Part shown: positions 19,555 to 29,286 of the stretch, one piece after another
Layout of the letters: every line of letters starts with the position of its first letter
Numbering within the stretch: the stretch's first letter is position 1
NCBI GenBank assembly: GCA_947496865.1
Contig: CANMEE010000002.1
Location: 1,137,825 to 1,201,824 of the forward strand
Length of the DNA: 64,000 nucleotides
Reading direction: 5' to 3'
Source of the DNA: an uncultured Sphingomonadaceae bacterium
GTDB lineage: Bacteria; Pseudomonadota; Alphaproteobacteria; Sphingomonadales; Sphingomonadaceae
Made by a program: the position numbers and the translations under genes
The notes under the pieces: generated by a model
The model's database searches: none
What the model saw: the letters and a program-made list of their open reading frames with translations, nothing else
What the model was told of the DNA's origin: nothing

Positions 19555-19851
19555 TTAATCTGCATCAAAGGCAGTAACGCCCTGAGCCTTGCCATCGCGA
19601 TCAAGCGTAATTTTTTCAATCTTCGCTTGTGCATCTTCAAGGCGTTTTTGGCACAATCCGCGCAGTTTCTCGCCTTGCTCATAAAGCGTGATTGATTGGT
19701 CGAGAGGTACATCGCCGCTTTCCAACTTGCGGACAATATCTTCCAAACGCCGCAGTGCATCTTCAAAGCTCAGGTCAGCATTGTCTTCTGACATATTTTG
19801 GTCGGTTTCACTCATGCCCATTGCAATGACGGCGCTTTGGGTTTCGGTCAA
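19555..19851 (-). CDS. xseB: Exodeoxyribonuclease VII small subunit
   Basis: XseB joins the large subunit XseA to form exonuclease VII, which degrades single-stranded DNA from both ends. The 98-residue frame contains the family signature S-F-E-D-A-L-x-x-L-E-x-I-V-x-x-L-E-S-G and L-x-x-S-I-x-L-Y-E-x-G. ATG codons at 19851, 19815 and 19794 are all in frame. The shortest form gives the usual length of about 80, while the longest has GAGG close upstream, so the start is uncertain. Confidence 0.85.
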   Translation of the reverse strand: MTETQSAVIAMGMSETDQNMSEDNADLSFEDALRRLEDIVRKLESGDVPLDQSITLYEQGEKLRGLCQKRLEDAQAKIEKITLDRDGKAQGVTAFDAD

Positions 19852-19951
19852 GACCTCGAAAGCGCAATTTGATCAGTTTCCCTGCCTTGACAGCAATCTG
19901 GCTATTTAAAGTCATCAGAGTTAGGATTAAACCGAAATAGGGGAGAATAAT

Positions 19952-20611
19952 ATGTTCATCGGGCATTTCGCGCCGGCAATGGTCGCCGCAACCCATCCCA
20001 AGGCACCGGGACTAGGTCTTTTATTTGTCGCCGGGCAATTGGTTGATTTTGGATTTTTCGGGCTCGCACTGTTCGGCATCGAAAATTTCCGGATTACCCC
20101 GGGGATGACGGTGATGAACCCGCTGGACCTTTATGACATGCCTTATACGCATAGTTTACTCGGTAGCGGTGTGTGGGCCTTGGGCTTTGCCTTGCTGATC
20201 TGGTTGTTCACTCGCAACAAGACCGGGGCGCTCATTGGCGGCCTTGTTGTGCTGTCCCATTGGTTGCTCGATCTGCTGGTCCACGCGCCGGATCTGACAC
20301 TAGCGGGATCGCCGCCAAGTCTGGGCTTTGGGCTTTGGAACCAACCTGCCATAGCCATGCCGTTGGAGCTGATTTTTACCTTTAGCGCGCTCGCATTTTT
20401 CGTGTTTCGCACGCGATCAATCGCGCCGCGCTCCAAGCTGGCCTTAGTCCTTCTGGTCATATTGCTACTCGCTTTTCAAGCGTCTAACTGGTTTGGGCCG
20501 GAACCGGAGGCGGCTGATACGGCCATGATGATAACCGCATTAATTGCTTTTGCCGTCGCTTCAGCCTCCGCTGCATTTGTTGGCAGGACAAGAACTCTAA
20601 AGCATGCTTGA
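19952..20611 (+). CDS. Multi-pass membrane protein, DUF457-like
   Basis: A 219-residue protein with about six hydrophobic segments. Conserved polar residues, G-H-F near the start, Y-T-H-S-L-L in the middle and S-H-W-L-L-D-x-x-V-H-A-P-D after it, resemble the histidine/aspartate pattern of the YdjM/DUF457 membrane-bound putative metal-dependent hydrolases. No function is known. GGGAG is six bases before the ATG. It is followed by the DUF2177 gene after 29 bases and probably shares its transcript. Confidence 0.65.
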   Translation: MFIGHFAPAMVAATHPKAPGLGLLFVAGQLVDFGFFGLALFGIENFRITPGMTVMNPLDLYDMPYTHSLLGSGVWALGFALLIWLFTRNKTGALIGGLVVLSHWLLDLLVHAPDLTLAGSPPSLGFGLWNQPAIAMPLELIFTFSALAFFVFRTRSIAPRSKLALVLLVILLLAFQASNWFGPEPEAADTAMMITALIAFAVASASAAFVGRTRTLKHA

Positions 20612-20640
20612 ACAACCATGACACATAAACTGGAACCATT

Positions 20641-21048
20641 ATGACCCAATTTGTCATTGCTTATATTATTGCCGCCATAATTTTCGGGATTCTCGATTTT
20701 CTATGGCTCAGCAATATGGCCAACAGCTTATATCGTCCGGTAATCGGGGAGATTATGGCCGATGAATTTCGCAAATTACCGGCAATGGCGTTCTACTTCA
20801 TATATTTGTTTGGTATAATCTGGTTCGGGGTCAAGCCGGCGCTAGCCAGTGGACAATGGACAACAGCGTTGATCAATGGCGCGCTATTCGGTGGAATTGC
20901 CTATGCGACATATGACCTCACCAGTCAGGCTGTGCTAAAAGTGTGGTCCACTAAAATCACGCTTTATGACATTGCGTGGGGCACTTTTGCGACAGGCGTT
21001 ACGGCTGCATTGACGGCCTATCTGGTGTTACGGTTCGTGAAAGCCTGA
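20641..21048 (+). CDS. DUF2177 family membrane protein
   Basis: A 135-residue protein with four hydrophobic segments and the DUF2177 pattern: D-F-x-W-L near the N-terminus, A-x-x-F-Y-x-x-Y in the second segment, and Y-A-T-Y-D-L-T in the third. The function of the family is unknown. It lies directly downstream of the DUF457-like gene and converges on the DUF983 gene. Confidence 0.85.
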   Translation: MTQFVIAYIIAAIIFGILDFLWLSNMANSLYRPVIGEIMADEFRKLPAMAFYFIYLFGIIWFGVKPALASGQWTTALINGALFGGIAYATYDLTSQAVLKVWSTKITLYDIAWGTFATGVTAALTAYLVLRFVKA

Positions 21049-21090
21049 GACAGAAAATTGTTTGCGCCAGAATTGTCACCCAACAATGCG

Positions 21091-21462
21091 CTATTTCTCC
21101 GTTGTTCCTTCACCCGAATCATAATTGATCTGCAAATTGAGCAATATCGCTTTTACCGGCGGCAGAAGGGCCAAGCATATGATCGAACACAGCAATATGC
21201 CTGCGACAAACCACAATATCTTGGCAAATATAGTGTCTACCGATTGGACAAGCGCCAAGGTTATCGGTGCAAAGATAATCATTGTGAAAAAACCGACAAA
21301 AAAGGCGGGGCCGTCGGCCGTATCAGCGATGGTTAAATCCTGACGGCAATTGGGGCAATTATCATGGAATTTCAAATAACCTCTGAAAACTTTGCCTTGT
21401 CCGCAATGCCCACATTTGAGCCTCATGCCAGACTTTATCAACGCGATTACTTCGTCTTCCAT
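21091..21462 (-). CDS. DUF983 family protein
   Basis: A 123-residue protein with a zinc-ribbon-like N-terminus (Cys17, Cys20, Cys36, Cys39 in C-G-H-C and C-P-N-C) followed by two membrane segments (about 52-72 and 79-100). The D-G-P-A-F-F motif between them is typical of DUF983. In alphaproteobacteria such genes often lie near cytochrome oxidase genes, but here there are none. It is divergent from the LysR gene; the 264 bases between them are AT-rich towards the LysR start and show no further gene. Confidence 0.85.
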   Translation of the reverse strand: MEDEVIALIKSGMRLKCGHCGQGKVFRGYLKFHDNCPNCRQDLTIADTADGPAFFVGFFTMIIFAPITLALVQSVDTIFAKILWFVAGILLCSIICLALLPPVKAILLNLQINYDSGEGTTEK

Positions 21463-21726
21463 GGTTTATTCCTATGCATCTGTCCGGGTCATTTGGCTTG
21501 ATCGACCTATCATCGGTAAACTGATCAGCTGGAAATTGGCTCGGCCAATAGGGGGTTTAGGCCGAGCCGTTCGCCGCAGCGGGAAAAACTACTGCGGAAG
21601 TCGAGGCAAAAGAGGGGGCCATTGCCTTTCGTCGACGGACAGATAGACTCTTTTATAGATTGAATAAATGGACTTTATGGAAAATGATTATTGACAAATT
21701 TTCATTAATAGAAGCAACTGTCGCGC

Positions 21727-22629
21727 ATGCATCCTACACATGAAATGTCCGTTTTCAGCGAAGTCGCACAGTCAGGTAGCTTTATCGAAGCGGGCCGCAG
21801 GCTTGGGTTAACATCATCGGGCGTAAGCAAGAAAATCAGCCGGTTTGAGGATCGACTAGGCGTAAGATTATTCAATCGCACGACGCGCACATTATCGCTT
21901 ACCGAAGCCGGAAATGCTCTATTCGAACGATGCGAAAATATTCTGGTCGCTATCGAAGATGCTGAAGACACGGCGCGAAACTTGAGCACGGCGCCAAGAG
22001 GAATATTACGCATCGCCGCCTCTGATGCACTTTCATTGCAAATCTTAGTGCCGTTCCTCAAGAATTTCTCAAAGGATTATCCAGAAGTTTCGGTACTGCT
22101 TTTGCCAGCCGATGGCGGGATCAACCTGCTGGATGAGCGGGTCGATATCGCACTGCTATTTGATCGACCGACGGAAACCTCATTCATCGCCCGCAAGCTT
22201 ATTGGTGATCCCTGGATAATATGCGCTTCGCCAGAATATCTCGAACAATATGGGACCCCCACAGGACCCTCTGATCTCCTGAACCATCGTTGTCTGGCTA
22301 TCCATGCCAAAGGCCAGACCAACGACCAATGGACATTTAATTATGGCGGCGAAGCAGAAACAATCCGGATCAATAGCGTCTTTTCGGGAATTGGCCTTAC
22401 GGTAAAAGCGGCTGCATTACATAATATGGGTATCGCCCGTCTTGCGCACTTTCTGGTTTCCTCTGAAATTGCGTCCGGAAAGCTAAAAGCCATCCTGGAA
22501 GACAGCAGCAAAATTGATGATCGCGCGATTTACGCCGTTTATCCCAATCGACAACATCTTCCATTTAAAACCCGGGTGTTTGTTGATGCGCTGAATCAAT
22601 ATATGAACACGACCTTGGTGTCCCCATAA
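21727..22629 (+). CDS. LysR family transcriptional regulator
   Basis: A 300-residue LysR-type regulator: a winged helix-turn-helix at about 1-60 (S-F-I-E-A-G-R-R-L-G-L-T-S-S-G-V-S-K), a linker helix, and a substrate-binding domain from about 88. The C-terminal domain looks like the CrgA/AaeR-type group. Candidate targets are the MDR oxidoreductase on the same strand 350 bases downstream and the divergent DUF983 gene, though no inducer can be inferred. Confidence 0.88.
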   Translation: MHPTHEMSVFSEVAQSGSFIEAGRRLGLTSSGVSKKISRFEDRLGVRLFNRTTRTLSLTEAGNALFERCENILVAIEDAEDTARNLSTAPRGILRIAASDALSLQILVPFLKNFSKDYPEVSVLLLPADGGINLLDERVDIALLFDRPTETSFIARKLIGDPWIICASPEYLEQYGTPTGPSDLLNHRCLAIHAKGQTNDQWTFNYGGEAETIRINSVFSGIGLTVKAAALHNMGIARLAHFLVSSEIASGKLKAILEDSSKIDDRAIYAVYPNRQHLPFKTRVFVDALNQYMNTTLVSP

Positions 22630-22635
22630 CGGCTA

Positions 22636-22815
22636 TCACTGTTTTATATTTTTGCCGATAGTCTGCATGCGCTCAGCCAACATCGATAATATCTGCTGCT
22701 TACGTTCCGGCGAAGCGGAGGCCCATTCCCCAATTTCTGAGAGGGTCCGCCCACAGCCAACGCAAAGACCGCTAGGGGAGTCGATTGCACAAATATTTTT
22801 GCAGGGAGATTCCAT
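22636..22815 (-). CDS. DUF1289 small cysteine-rich protein
   Basis: A 59-residue gene found by reading the minus strand. It begins M-E-S-P-C-K-N-I-C and continues with [15 protein letters not shown], the DUF1289 signature with four cysteines in C-x3-C-x8-C-x2-C, probably binding a metal or iron-sulfur cluster. The ATG at 22815 is preceded by a weak ribosome-binding site. Family members are small soluble proteins of unknown function. The gene converges on the LysR gene and overlaps nothing. Confidence 0.85.
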   Translation of the reverse strand: MESPCKNICAIDSPSGLCVGCGRTLSEIGEWASASPERKQQILSMLAERMQTIGKNIKQ

Positions 22816-22982
22816 AGGTCCTCACTCAGCACAACGGTCAGGACCGGGCAAGGCTATTTTCCCAAAATGATAACCAACCGGGTTTGAAGTTTACCAGTTG
22901 AGCTAATCAAACTGCTACTTGTGACAAATGGGCATGTTCATAAGGTCGGACGCTCTTCACAACCAACCGCAGGAGTTCGGTC

Positions 22983-23990
22983 ATCGCTATCCAGAACCGC
23001 AGAGTTTTTATAAAGCAACGGCCCAATGGAATGCCGACAATAGCCGACTTTGGTATTGAGGACGTCAGCATCGACAATATCCCGGCCGGCCATGTCGTTG
23101 CAAAGGTAGACACACTTTCTATGGACGCGTGGATCAGGACGACGTTGAATGACGAAGGAATGCACAAGACCGGGGATATCGGAACCACTATCCGTGCATT
23201 AGGTGTGGGCCAGATTGTCGAAACGAATAGCGAAAACCTGGCCATCGGCGATTGGGTCTATGGCCTGATGTCAGCCCAAACCCATGCGCTGTTACCAGAC
23301 AGCGCGGCCACCAAAGTTGAACCCGAGGATGGCATAGAGCCATCTGCCTTTGCCGGACAGCTCGGCATTACCACCGGCCTGACAGCCTGGGTTGGCTTGG
23401 TCGCCGTTGGCGAGGTCCAAGAGAATGACATAGTGGTCGTCTCCGGGGCTGCCGGCGCGGTGGGATCGGTTGTCGTGCAACTGGCGAAGGCGCGCGGAGC
23501 CGTTGTTATTGGCATTGCGGGCGGTCCCGAAAAATGCAAATATTTGACCGACACCTTGGGTGCAGATGTCGCGATTGACTATAAAGGAACGGATGTTGCG
23601 GACGCATTGGCAAAGGCTGCACCAGACGGCGTGAACGTCTTTTTTGACAATGTCGGCGGTGAAATTCTGGACAATGTGCTCGATAATTTGGCGACATCGG
23701 GAGCCCGCGTCGTCATTTGCGGTGCGATCTCGCAATATCAACATCTCGAAGATGTCAGGGGCCCGAAATTATATCTGCGATTGGCGGAACGTAACGCGTC
23801 GATGCGAGGCTTTGTTGTTAGTCATTATGCGGCTCAATATCCCAAAGCCATTTCCGAGATTTCGGAATTGATGCGGTCTGGCAAGCTGGTTCTTCCGGAA
23901 CATATTGTTGAAGGCATTGATCGCTTTCCTGAGGCTTTGTTCATGCTGTTCAATGGCAAGCATCTTGGGAATTTGGTCGTCAAACCCTAA
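22983..23990 (+). CDS. NADP-dependent oxidoreductase (MDR, quinone reductase-like) with apparent ATC start
   Basis: A medium-chain reductase of the leukotriene-B4-dehydrogenase/curA group, 335 residues if started at 22983. The nucleotide-binding loop is S-G-A-A-G-A-V-G, and the Y-x-x-x-x-L and D-N-V-G-G motifs of the group are present; there are no zinc ligands. The first ATG (23031, M-P-T-I-A-D-F) would begin inside the first conserved strand. Reading back in frame gives A-I-Q-N-R-R-V-F-I-K-Q-R-P-N-G, which matches the family start, with AGGAG seven bases before an ATC codon at 22983. Initiation at ATC, or a base change from ATG, is inferred. Confidence 0.75.
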   Translation: MAIQNRRVFIKQRPNGMPTIADFGIEDVSIDNIPAGHVVAKVDTLSMDAWIRTTLNDEGMHKTGDIGTTIRALGVGQIVETNSENLAIGDWVYGLMSAQTHALLPDSAATKVEPEDGIEPSAFAGQLGITTGLTAWVGLVAVGEVQENDIVVVSGAAGAVGSVVVQLAKARGAVVIGIAGGPEKCKYLTDTLGADVAIDYKGTDVADALAKAAPDGVNVFFDNVGGEILDNVLDNLATSGARVVICGAISQYQHLEDVRGPKLYLRLAERNASMRGFVVSHYAAQYPKAISEISELMRSGKLVLPEHIVEGIDRFPEALFMLFNGKHLGNLVVKP

Positions 23991-24005
23991 GGTTACCGAG
24001 TTGAA

Positions 24006-24605
24006 CTAAGAGGATAGCTGTTCGTCAATTTGTCCCAGACGCTCTTTACCGAAGTACATGTCGCCATTGATATATATTGTAGGGATGCCGAAAGCGCCAC
24101 GCTCGACCGCGTTCTCGACATTGTCCATGAGCGCCTGTTTAACCGCCGGGTCCTGCGTTTTTGCAAATAGCGCCTGCGCATCAAATCCGGCATCTTCAAG
24201 GATTTTGCTGAGCAATTCTACGTCCGTGACGTCCAATTGCTCTTCCCATATTGCGGGCAGCAATGTGTCAATAAACGCCGCACGCTTTCCTGATTCAAGC
24301 GCGACAAGCATGCGCTGCAAACTTATGGTGTTGAAAGGAAAGCGCGGGTTCATCTGAAATTTGGTCAGCCCATGTTTGCCGATGAAGCGATTCATCTCCA
24401 GCATTGCATAGGCGTTCTTGCCTTTGACCTCCGCGTCCCGGATAAATGGCGGAGCATTGCCGGTCAGCTTGTGCATTCCCCCGAGGAATGCCGGTATAAC
24501 CTCAATGTGAGCATCATGTTTTTCAGCCAGTGCCTTTAGCGGCTGCCAGATCAGATAAGCGTTAGGGCTTACAAAATCGAAAATAAGTTCAATGGTCTTG
24601 CCCAT
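24006..24605 (-). CDS. 2-hydroxychromene-2-carboxylate isomerase family (DsbA-like, kappa GST type)
   Basis: A 199-residue thioredoxin-fold protein with the family start I-E-L-I-F-D-F-V-S-P-N-A-Y-L, where Ser at the S-P position takes the place of the catalytic cysteine of DsbA. The helical insertion and the G-I-P-T-I-Y-I-N-G motif at the end of the thioredoxin fold (about 172-180) are present. Known members use glutathione in the isomerisation step of naphthalene degradation, but most genomic members, including probably this one, have unknown substrates. Confidence 0.82.
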   Translation of the reverse strand: MGKTIELIFDFVSPNAYLIWQPLKALAEKHDAHIEVIPAFLGGMHKLTGNAPPFIRDAEVKGKNAYAMLEMNRFIGKHGLTKFQMNPRFPFNTISLQRMLVALESGKRAAFIDTLLPAIWEEQLDVTDVELLSKILEDAGFDAQALFAKTQDPAVKQALMDNVENAVERGAFGIPTIYINGDMYFGKERLGQIDEQLSS

Positions 24606-24662
24606 GCAGCATATCCTTTTAAAGTTTGACGAAAAACGCCTCAGTTGATTCCACTTAATCCG

Positions 24663-25385
24663 TTACCATTTCTCATTCCAGGGCCGGACGTCCATTTCAA
24701 ATGTCCAGGCGCTGCGCGGTTGTTCATGGAGCATCACATAATTTTGTGCGAGATCATCAGGATTCACAACGCCGTCATTGGCTTTGCGCTCCTCATAATC
24801 CGGCAACATTCCCTTGATCCAATCAGTGTCTACCGCAGCATCAATCACCACATGCGCCACATGGACATTTTGCGGACCCATTTCGCGAGCCAGACTTTGC
24901 ACCATATTCCGCAAAGCGCCCTTTGCGCTGGCAAAGGCACCGAAACCCGCCGCACCGCGCATGCTGGCCGTTGCGCCCGTAAAGATGATCGAGCCATGGC
25001 CGCGCTTAGTCATCACGCGCGCCGCCTCCCGTCCAGCTAGGAATCCAGCAAATGTTGCCATTTCCCAAATCTTGAAAAATTTTCGAGAGTCTGTGTCGAG
25101 TATAGTCATTGGAACATTGGCCCCGACATTGAAAACAACGCAATCGAGCGGCCCGATACTCGCTTCGATATCAGCGAATAGGGCCTCGACCTGATCTTCC
25201 TTGCGCGCATCGCATGAAAATCGGTGCGCTTGCTTGCCAGCGCTACGCAACTCTTCGACCAACGGATCCAGCTTTTCCCCGCCGCGCCGTGCGCCACAGA
25301 CGACATAATCTTTATCCGCAAAGGCGCGCATGATTGCACTTCCGATGGCGTCACCTGCGCCGATGACCAAAACCACTTTTTTCAT
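24663..25385 (-). CDS. Short-chain dehydrogenase-like protein lacking the catalytic tyrosine
   Basis: A 240-residue Rossmann-fold protein of the SDR superfamily. The nucleotide loop G-A-G-D-A-I-G lies at 9-15 and the N-V-G-A-N segment near 86-90. The active-site helix reads F-A-S-A-K, so Phe151 stands where the catalytic Tyr of Y-x-x-x-K belongs, with Lys155 kept. Related SDR proteins with F in this position occur, so it is probably not a sequencing error, but normal ketone reduction is doubtful. It lies 57 bases before the isomerase-like gene, on the same strand. Confidence 0.78.
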   Translation of the reverse strand: MKKVVLVIGAGDAIGSAIMRAFADKDYVVCGARRGGEKLDPLVEELRSAGKQAHRFSCDARKEDQVEALFADIEASIGPLDCVVFNVGANVPMTILDTDSRKFFKIWEMATFAGFLAGREAARVMTKRGHGSIIFTGATASMRGAAGFGAFASAKGALRNMVQSLAREMGPQNVHVAHVVIDAAVDTDWIKGMLPDYEERKANDGVVNPDDLAQNYVMLHEQPRSAWTFEMDVRPWNEKW

Positions 25386-25515
25386 ATCAACATCCCAGCC
25401 ATCTGACGATTTTCAGTTTCATTATGAAACCATATGCGTCCATCAAATGCAATGGGCTACGCAAAACTGATAATTCACACTAGGCGGAATCGGGACGGCT
25501 CGTTAAAGGGTTTCC

Positions 25516-27723
25516 ATGACACAAACATCCTCGCGCACCGCCACCGTTATCACCCCTGAAATTGTCGCCGAACATGGGCTCAATAAGGAAGAATATCAGC
25601 GCATATTAAACGCACTGGGGCGCGAGCCGAATATTACCGAGCTGGGCATATTTTCGGTGATGTGGTCGGAACATTGTTCCTATAAAAGCTCCCGCCTGCA
25701 TTTGAAGAAACTCCCCACCACGGGTCCGCAGGTCATTTGTGGTCCCGGCGAAAATGCTGGCGTTATCGACATTGGAGACGGTCAGGCGGCGATCTTCAAG
25801 ATGGAAAGCCATAACCACCCTAGCTATATCGAACCCTATCAAGGCGCAGCGACTGGTGTTGGCGGCATCCTTCGCGATGTGTTCACTATGGGCGCACGGC
25901 CGGTGGCGAATTTAAACGCGCTACGCTTCGGACGTCCTGAACACCCCAAGATGAAGCATCTTGTCAAAGGCGTGGTCGCTGGCATTGGCGGCTATGGCAA
26001 TTGCGTTGGCGTACCAACCGTCGGCGGTGAAACCAATTTCGACGCAGCATATGACGGCAATATCATCGTCAATGCCATGACCGTTGGCGTCGCGGATGCA
26101 GATAAGATTTTCTATTCAGCAGCTTCCGGCGTTGGCAATCCCATCGTCTATGTTGGCTCCAAAACCGGCCGCGACGGCATTCACGGCGCGACCATGGCCA
26201 GCGCGGAATTTGATGATGACAGCGATGAGAAGCGCCCCACGGTTCAGGTTGGTGATCCATTTACCGAGAAGCTGCTTATCGAGGCCTGTCTGGAACTCAT
26301 GGCATCCGACGCAATCGTTGCCATTCAGGATATGGGCGCGGCTGGCCTGACCAGCTCCAGCGTCGAGATGGCGACCAATGGCGAGGTTGGTATCATTCTC
26401 GACATGGACAAAGTACCCTGCCGCGAGACGGAAATGACCGCTTACGAGATGATGCTGTCGGAAAGTCAGGAACGCATGCTGATGGTCCTGAAACCCGGTC
26501 GCGAGGAAATGGCCGAGGCGATTTTCACCAAGTGGGAATTGGATTTTGCCGTGATCGGCGAAGTGACCGACACCCGCCGCATGGTATTGACCCACAAAGG
26601 CGAGACGGTTTGCGATATTCCGCTCGGCCCGCTCGCCGACGATGCGCCGCTTTATGACCGGCCGCATCTCAGTCAGGAAGAATATAAAGCGCATGTCGCG
26701 ACCCAACCGCTGGGCGACATTCCCGAAAGCACCGATATCGGCGCAGACCTGCTCAAGATGATGGCAAACCCTGCCCTCGCCTCGCGCCGCTGGATCTGGG
26801 AGCAATATGATAGCCAGGTCGGTGCCGACACCGCGCAACGTTCCGGCGGAGACGCAGCCGTTGTCCGCGTCCATGGCACCAACAAAGGCCTCGCGATCAC
26901 CACCGATTGCACCCCGCGCTACTGCAAGGCCGATCCGGTCGAAGGCGGCAAGCAGGCTATTGCCGAGGCCTATCGCAACCTTTGCGCGGTCGGGGCAAAA
27001 CCGCTGGCGACCACGGACTGCATGAATTTCGGCAATCCCGAAAAGCCACATATCATGGCGCAATTTGTTGGCTGTATCGAGGGCATGGCGGAAGCCTGTG
27101 AAGCGCTCGATATGCCCATCGTATCGGGCAATGTGAGCCTCTATAACGAGACCACTGGCGCAGATGGCGTGAGCCATGCGATTCTGCCGACGCCGGCTAT
27201 TGGTGCGGTGGGATTGATAGATGATCTTGATACAATGATGACCATTGGGTTCAAGAATGATGGAGATTACATCGCTACAATTGGCTTCCACTACGAAGAA
27301 CTAGGCCAATCGCTCTGGATGCGAGAAATTCATGGCCGCGAAGACGGAGCTCCGCCAACGGTCGACTTGAAAGATGAAAGCCTGACGGGCCGTACGGTTA
27401 GGCAGTTGATCAACGATAGTAAAGTGACAGCTGTTCATGATGTCAGCGACGGTGGGCTCGCCGTCGCTCTAGCTGAAATGGCGCTAGCGGGAAATTTGGG
27501 TGCAGAAATCCAAGATATGACCAGCGCTTTTGCATTTAGCGAGGCGCAAGGCCGCTACATTGTGACCTATCGCAACGAGGATGACCTAGATCCAGAAAAA
27601 GTACCATTCACCAAAATCGGTAGGGTGAAAGGCGATGCACTTGTCTTGAACGGACAGGCTGTTCCTGTTGCCGACCTGCGCGAAGCCAGCGACAGTTTCT
27701 TCCGCGACTGGATGAAAGACTAA
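25516..27723 (+). CDS. purL: Phosphoribosylformylglycinamidine synthase subunit PurL
   Basis: PurL uses ATP and ammonia from PurQ to turn FGAR into FGAM in purine synthesis; the short form (735 residues) works with PurS and PurQ. It has the family N-terminus G-L-N-x-E-E-Y-x-R-I, the S-E-H-C-S-Y-K-S-S motif (about 51-59), K-x-E-S-H-N-H-P-S for metal/ATP binding (about 94-102) and repeated AIR-synthase-like domains. GC content falls within the gene after about 27,210 (see findings). No purS or purQ is in the window. Confidence 0.95.
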   Translation: MTQTSSRTATVITPEIVAEHGLNKEEYQRILNALGREPNITELGIFSVMWSEHCSYKSSRLHLKKLPTTGPQVICGPGENAGVIDIGDGQAAIFKMESHNHPSYIEPYQGAATGVGGILRDVFTMGARPVANLNALRFGRPEHPKMKHLVKGVVAGIGGYGNCVGVPTVGGETNFDAAYDGNIIVNAMTVGVADADKIFYSAASGVGNPIVYVGSKTGRDGIHGATMASAEFDDDSDEKRPTVQVGDPFTEKLLIEACLELMASDAIVAIQDMGAAGLTSSSVEMATNGEVGIILDMDKVPCRETEMTAYEMMLSESQERMLMVLKPGREEMAEAIFTKWELDFAVIGEVTDTRRMVLTHKGETVCDIPLGPLADDAPLYDRPHLSQEEYKAHVATQPLGDIPESTDIGADLLKMMANPALASRRWIWEQYDSQVGADTAQRSGGDAAVVRVHGTNKGLAITTDCTPRYCKADPVEGGKQAIAEAYRNLCAVGAKPLATTDCMNFGNPEKPHIMAQFVGCIEGMAEACEALDMPIVSGNVSLYNETTGADGVSHAILPTPAIGAVGLIDDLDTMMTIGFKNDGDYIATIGFHYEELGQSLWMREIHGREDGAPPTVDLKDESLTGRTVRQLINDSKVTAVHDVSDGGLAVALAEMALAGNLGAEIQDMTSAFAFSEAQGRYIVTYRNEDDLDPEKVPFTKIGRVKGDALVLNGQAVPVADLREASDSFFRDWMKD

Positions 27724-27727
27724 GCTC

Positions 27728-29257
27728 TCAAGCGTTCAAGCCCACTTCATCCAAAAAAGGCGACGAAAACGCGTTGCGTTCAATCGCATCGGGCAGCAGC
27801 AATTTGCGCACCTGATTCCAGCGGTCCACGCCACCACCATAGCCGCGCCTTACGCGCGCCTTGGTGAGGTCATGCATCTTGCCCCAATGCTGGGTGAACG
27901 GCATGCCCGCCGCCTCCAGCCGCTGACCGGCCAGCGTAATCAGCTTGCGCGTCGCTGGTGTGTCGATACCATCAATGTCGATAACGCAGCTGGGATCATA
28001 GCGATTAAACGACAGGATACCCGGTGATTTTTGTGCATAACGGCAAGTGAACACAACCGGCGCATTCTTATGGACCAGAAACGCCTGACGCATGATTTCC
28101 AGCGCTCTGGTGACCTGCGCAATCGGCACGGCAAAACCAGAGCTCGCAATCCCCTCTCTTGCGCTGGTGAAACTATAGGTTTCACCCGGCAGTCGCCATT
28201 CATGTGGGCGGTCGGCGCGCACTTTCAACTCGCTTTGGATAAGCAAACTCGTCGCTGTATTGCGCAGGTCAGGAAACATCTTTATCGCCGAGGCAATCAG
28301 CCGCGGCAGATCGGTGCCCGGTTCCGCTTCGGATTTCAGGTTATAATCGGCGCGGTATCCGGGCGGGCACAATTCCTTGTAGCGCACCGTCGTATAGCCA
28401 ATATCCATTTTACTGGGATCAAGGATGACCTGAAAGAAATAGGGCCTGCGAGTCTGGTCCGGCAATCCAGAACCCCGAAAATCGAGCATATTGAGCGCAC
28501 CCTGCAGCTGGCCAAAGGGAATATGGAGTAGCGACGAATTGAGTAAATAGCGTCCCGTCGCCCGCAGCATGACCGAATGGACAATGCCAAGCGCGCCCAG
28601 GCTGACAATGGCCGCGTCAAACTTTGCATCATCCCGCACCAGCGTCGCGCCAAGCTTAGCCGCAAAATTGGCGGTCATCACGGGCGCTCTGGCCGGTTCG
28701 ATCCACAGATTTTGCGTGGCCGTGAGCAGCTGGATACCCGCAACTTCACTCTCCATCGCACCAACATCGATAGCCGAGCCATGCACGCCGGTCCCGATAG
28801 CACCCGCCATCGTCTGACCATTGCTCGCCCCTGATGTCCGCAGCGCGCGGCGACGAGACGTCGTTTCCAATCGCTCGTTTATCTTCGAAATATTCGTGCC
28901 GCACTGGACCAGATAAAGATCATCCCGCGACGTCGCACTCGCCAGATCAACATCGGTAGCGCCAACATTAAACGTCCAGTCAAGATTGGCGGTTTCGACA
29001 ACCCAACCATCCTTGACGACCGGAATATCCGAAAAAGACCAACGCGAACCGCAGGCCCGAATTTGCGCGCCCGCTGCCAGTGCGTCCGCAATAATCCCCT
29101 GCAACCGCGCCGCCGTTGCGCGCATCCCGGACATGGTCGCGCGCGTCGGATTTTCATTGTGTACGCGTAGCCGCATGGCAATCGGCACCTTGATGTTGAA
29201 GTGATGGTTCACCCACTCAACATTATTGTTCACCTGAATCTGATTGGGGGGCATCAT
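27728..29257 (-). CDS. FAD-binding oxidoreductase, aldonolactone-oxidase-like
   Basis: A 509-residue flavoprotein of the VAO/PCMH group. The N-terminal FAD domain shows R-A-C-G-S-R-W-S-F-S (the pyrophosphate loop) and G-A-I-G-T-G-V-H-G-S, as in D-arabinono-1,4-lactone and sugar oxidases. The C-terminal third has the H-W-G-K-M-H-D motif of the ALO domain, where the histidine acts in catalysis. The substrate is unknown. The start is one of two adjacent ATGs (29257 or 29254), with GGGAGAG just upstream. It has a Bor-like lipoprotein gene upstream on the same strand, 29 bases away. Confidence 0.83.
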   Translation of the reverse strand: MMPPNQIQVNNNVEWVNHHFNIKVPIAMRLRVHNENPTRATMSGMRATAARLQGIIADALAAGAQIRACGSRWSFSDIPVVKDGWVVETANLDWTFNVGATDVDLASATSRDDLYLVQCGTNISKINERLETTSRRRALRTSGASNGQTMAGAIGTGVHGSAIDVGAMESEVAGIQLLTATQNLWIEPARAPVMTANFAAKLGATLVRDDAKFDAAIVSLGALGIVHSVMLRATGRYLLNSSLLHIPFGQLQGALNMLDFRGSGLPDQTRRPYFFQVILDPSKMDIGYTTVRYKELCPPGYRADYNLKSEAEPGTDLPRLIASAIKMFPDLRNTATSLLIQSELKVRADRPHEWRLPGETYSFTSAREGIASSGFAVPIAQVTRALEIMRQAFLVHKNAPVVFTCRYAQKSPGILSFNRYDPSCVIDIDGIDTPATRKLITLAGQRLEAAGMPFTQHWGKMHDLTKARVRRGYGGGVDRWNQVRKLLLPDAIERNAFSSPFLDEVGLNA

Positions 29258-29286
29258 ATCTCTCCCGTCTGCATAAGTGTCGCGGA

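Noticed and set aside
22885..22920. Minus-strand sequence resembling a tRNA D-arm (TTAGCTCAACTGGTAAA) and a T-arm-like TTCAAACCCGG
   Set aside because: The two elements lie far too close together for a tRNA, with no acceptor stem or anticodon arm. It may be a degenerate fragment but I cannot support that.
26116..27291. Long open frame on the minus strand across purL
   Set aside because: It lies antisense to conserved PurL domains with no homologous pattern or ribosome-binding site, so it is a shadow of the GC-rich coding strand.
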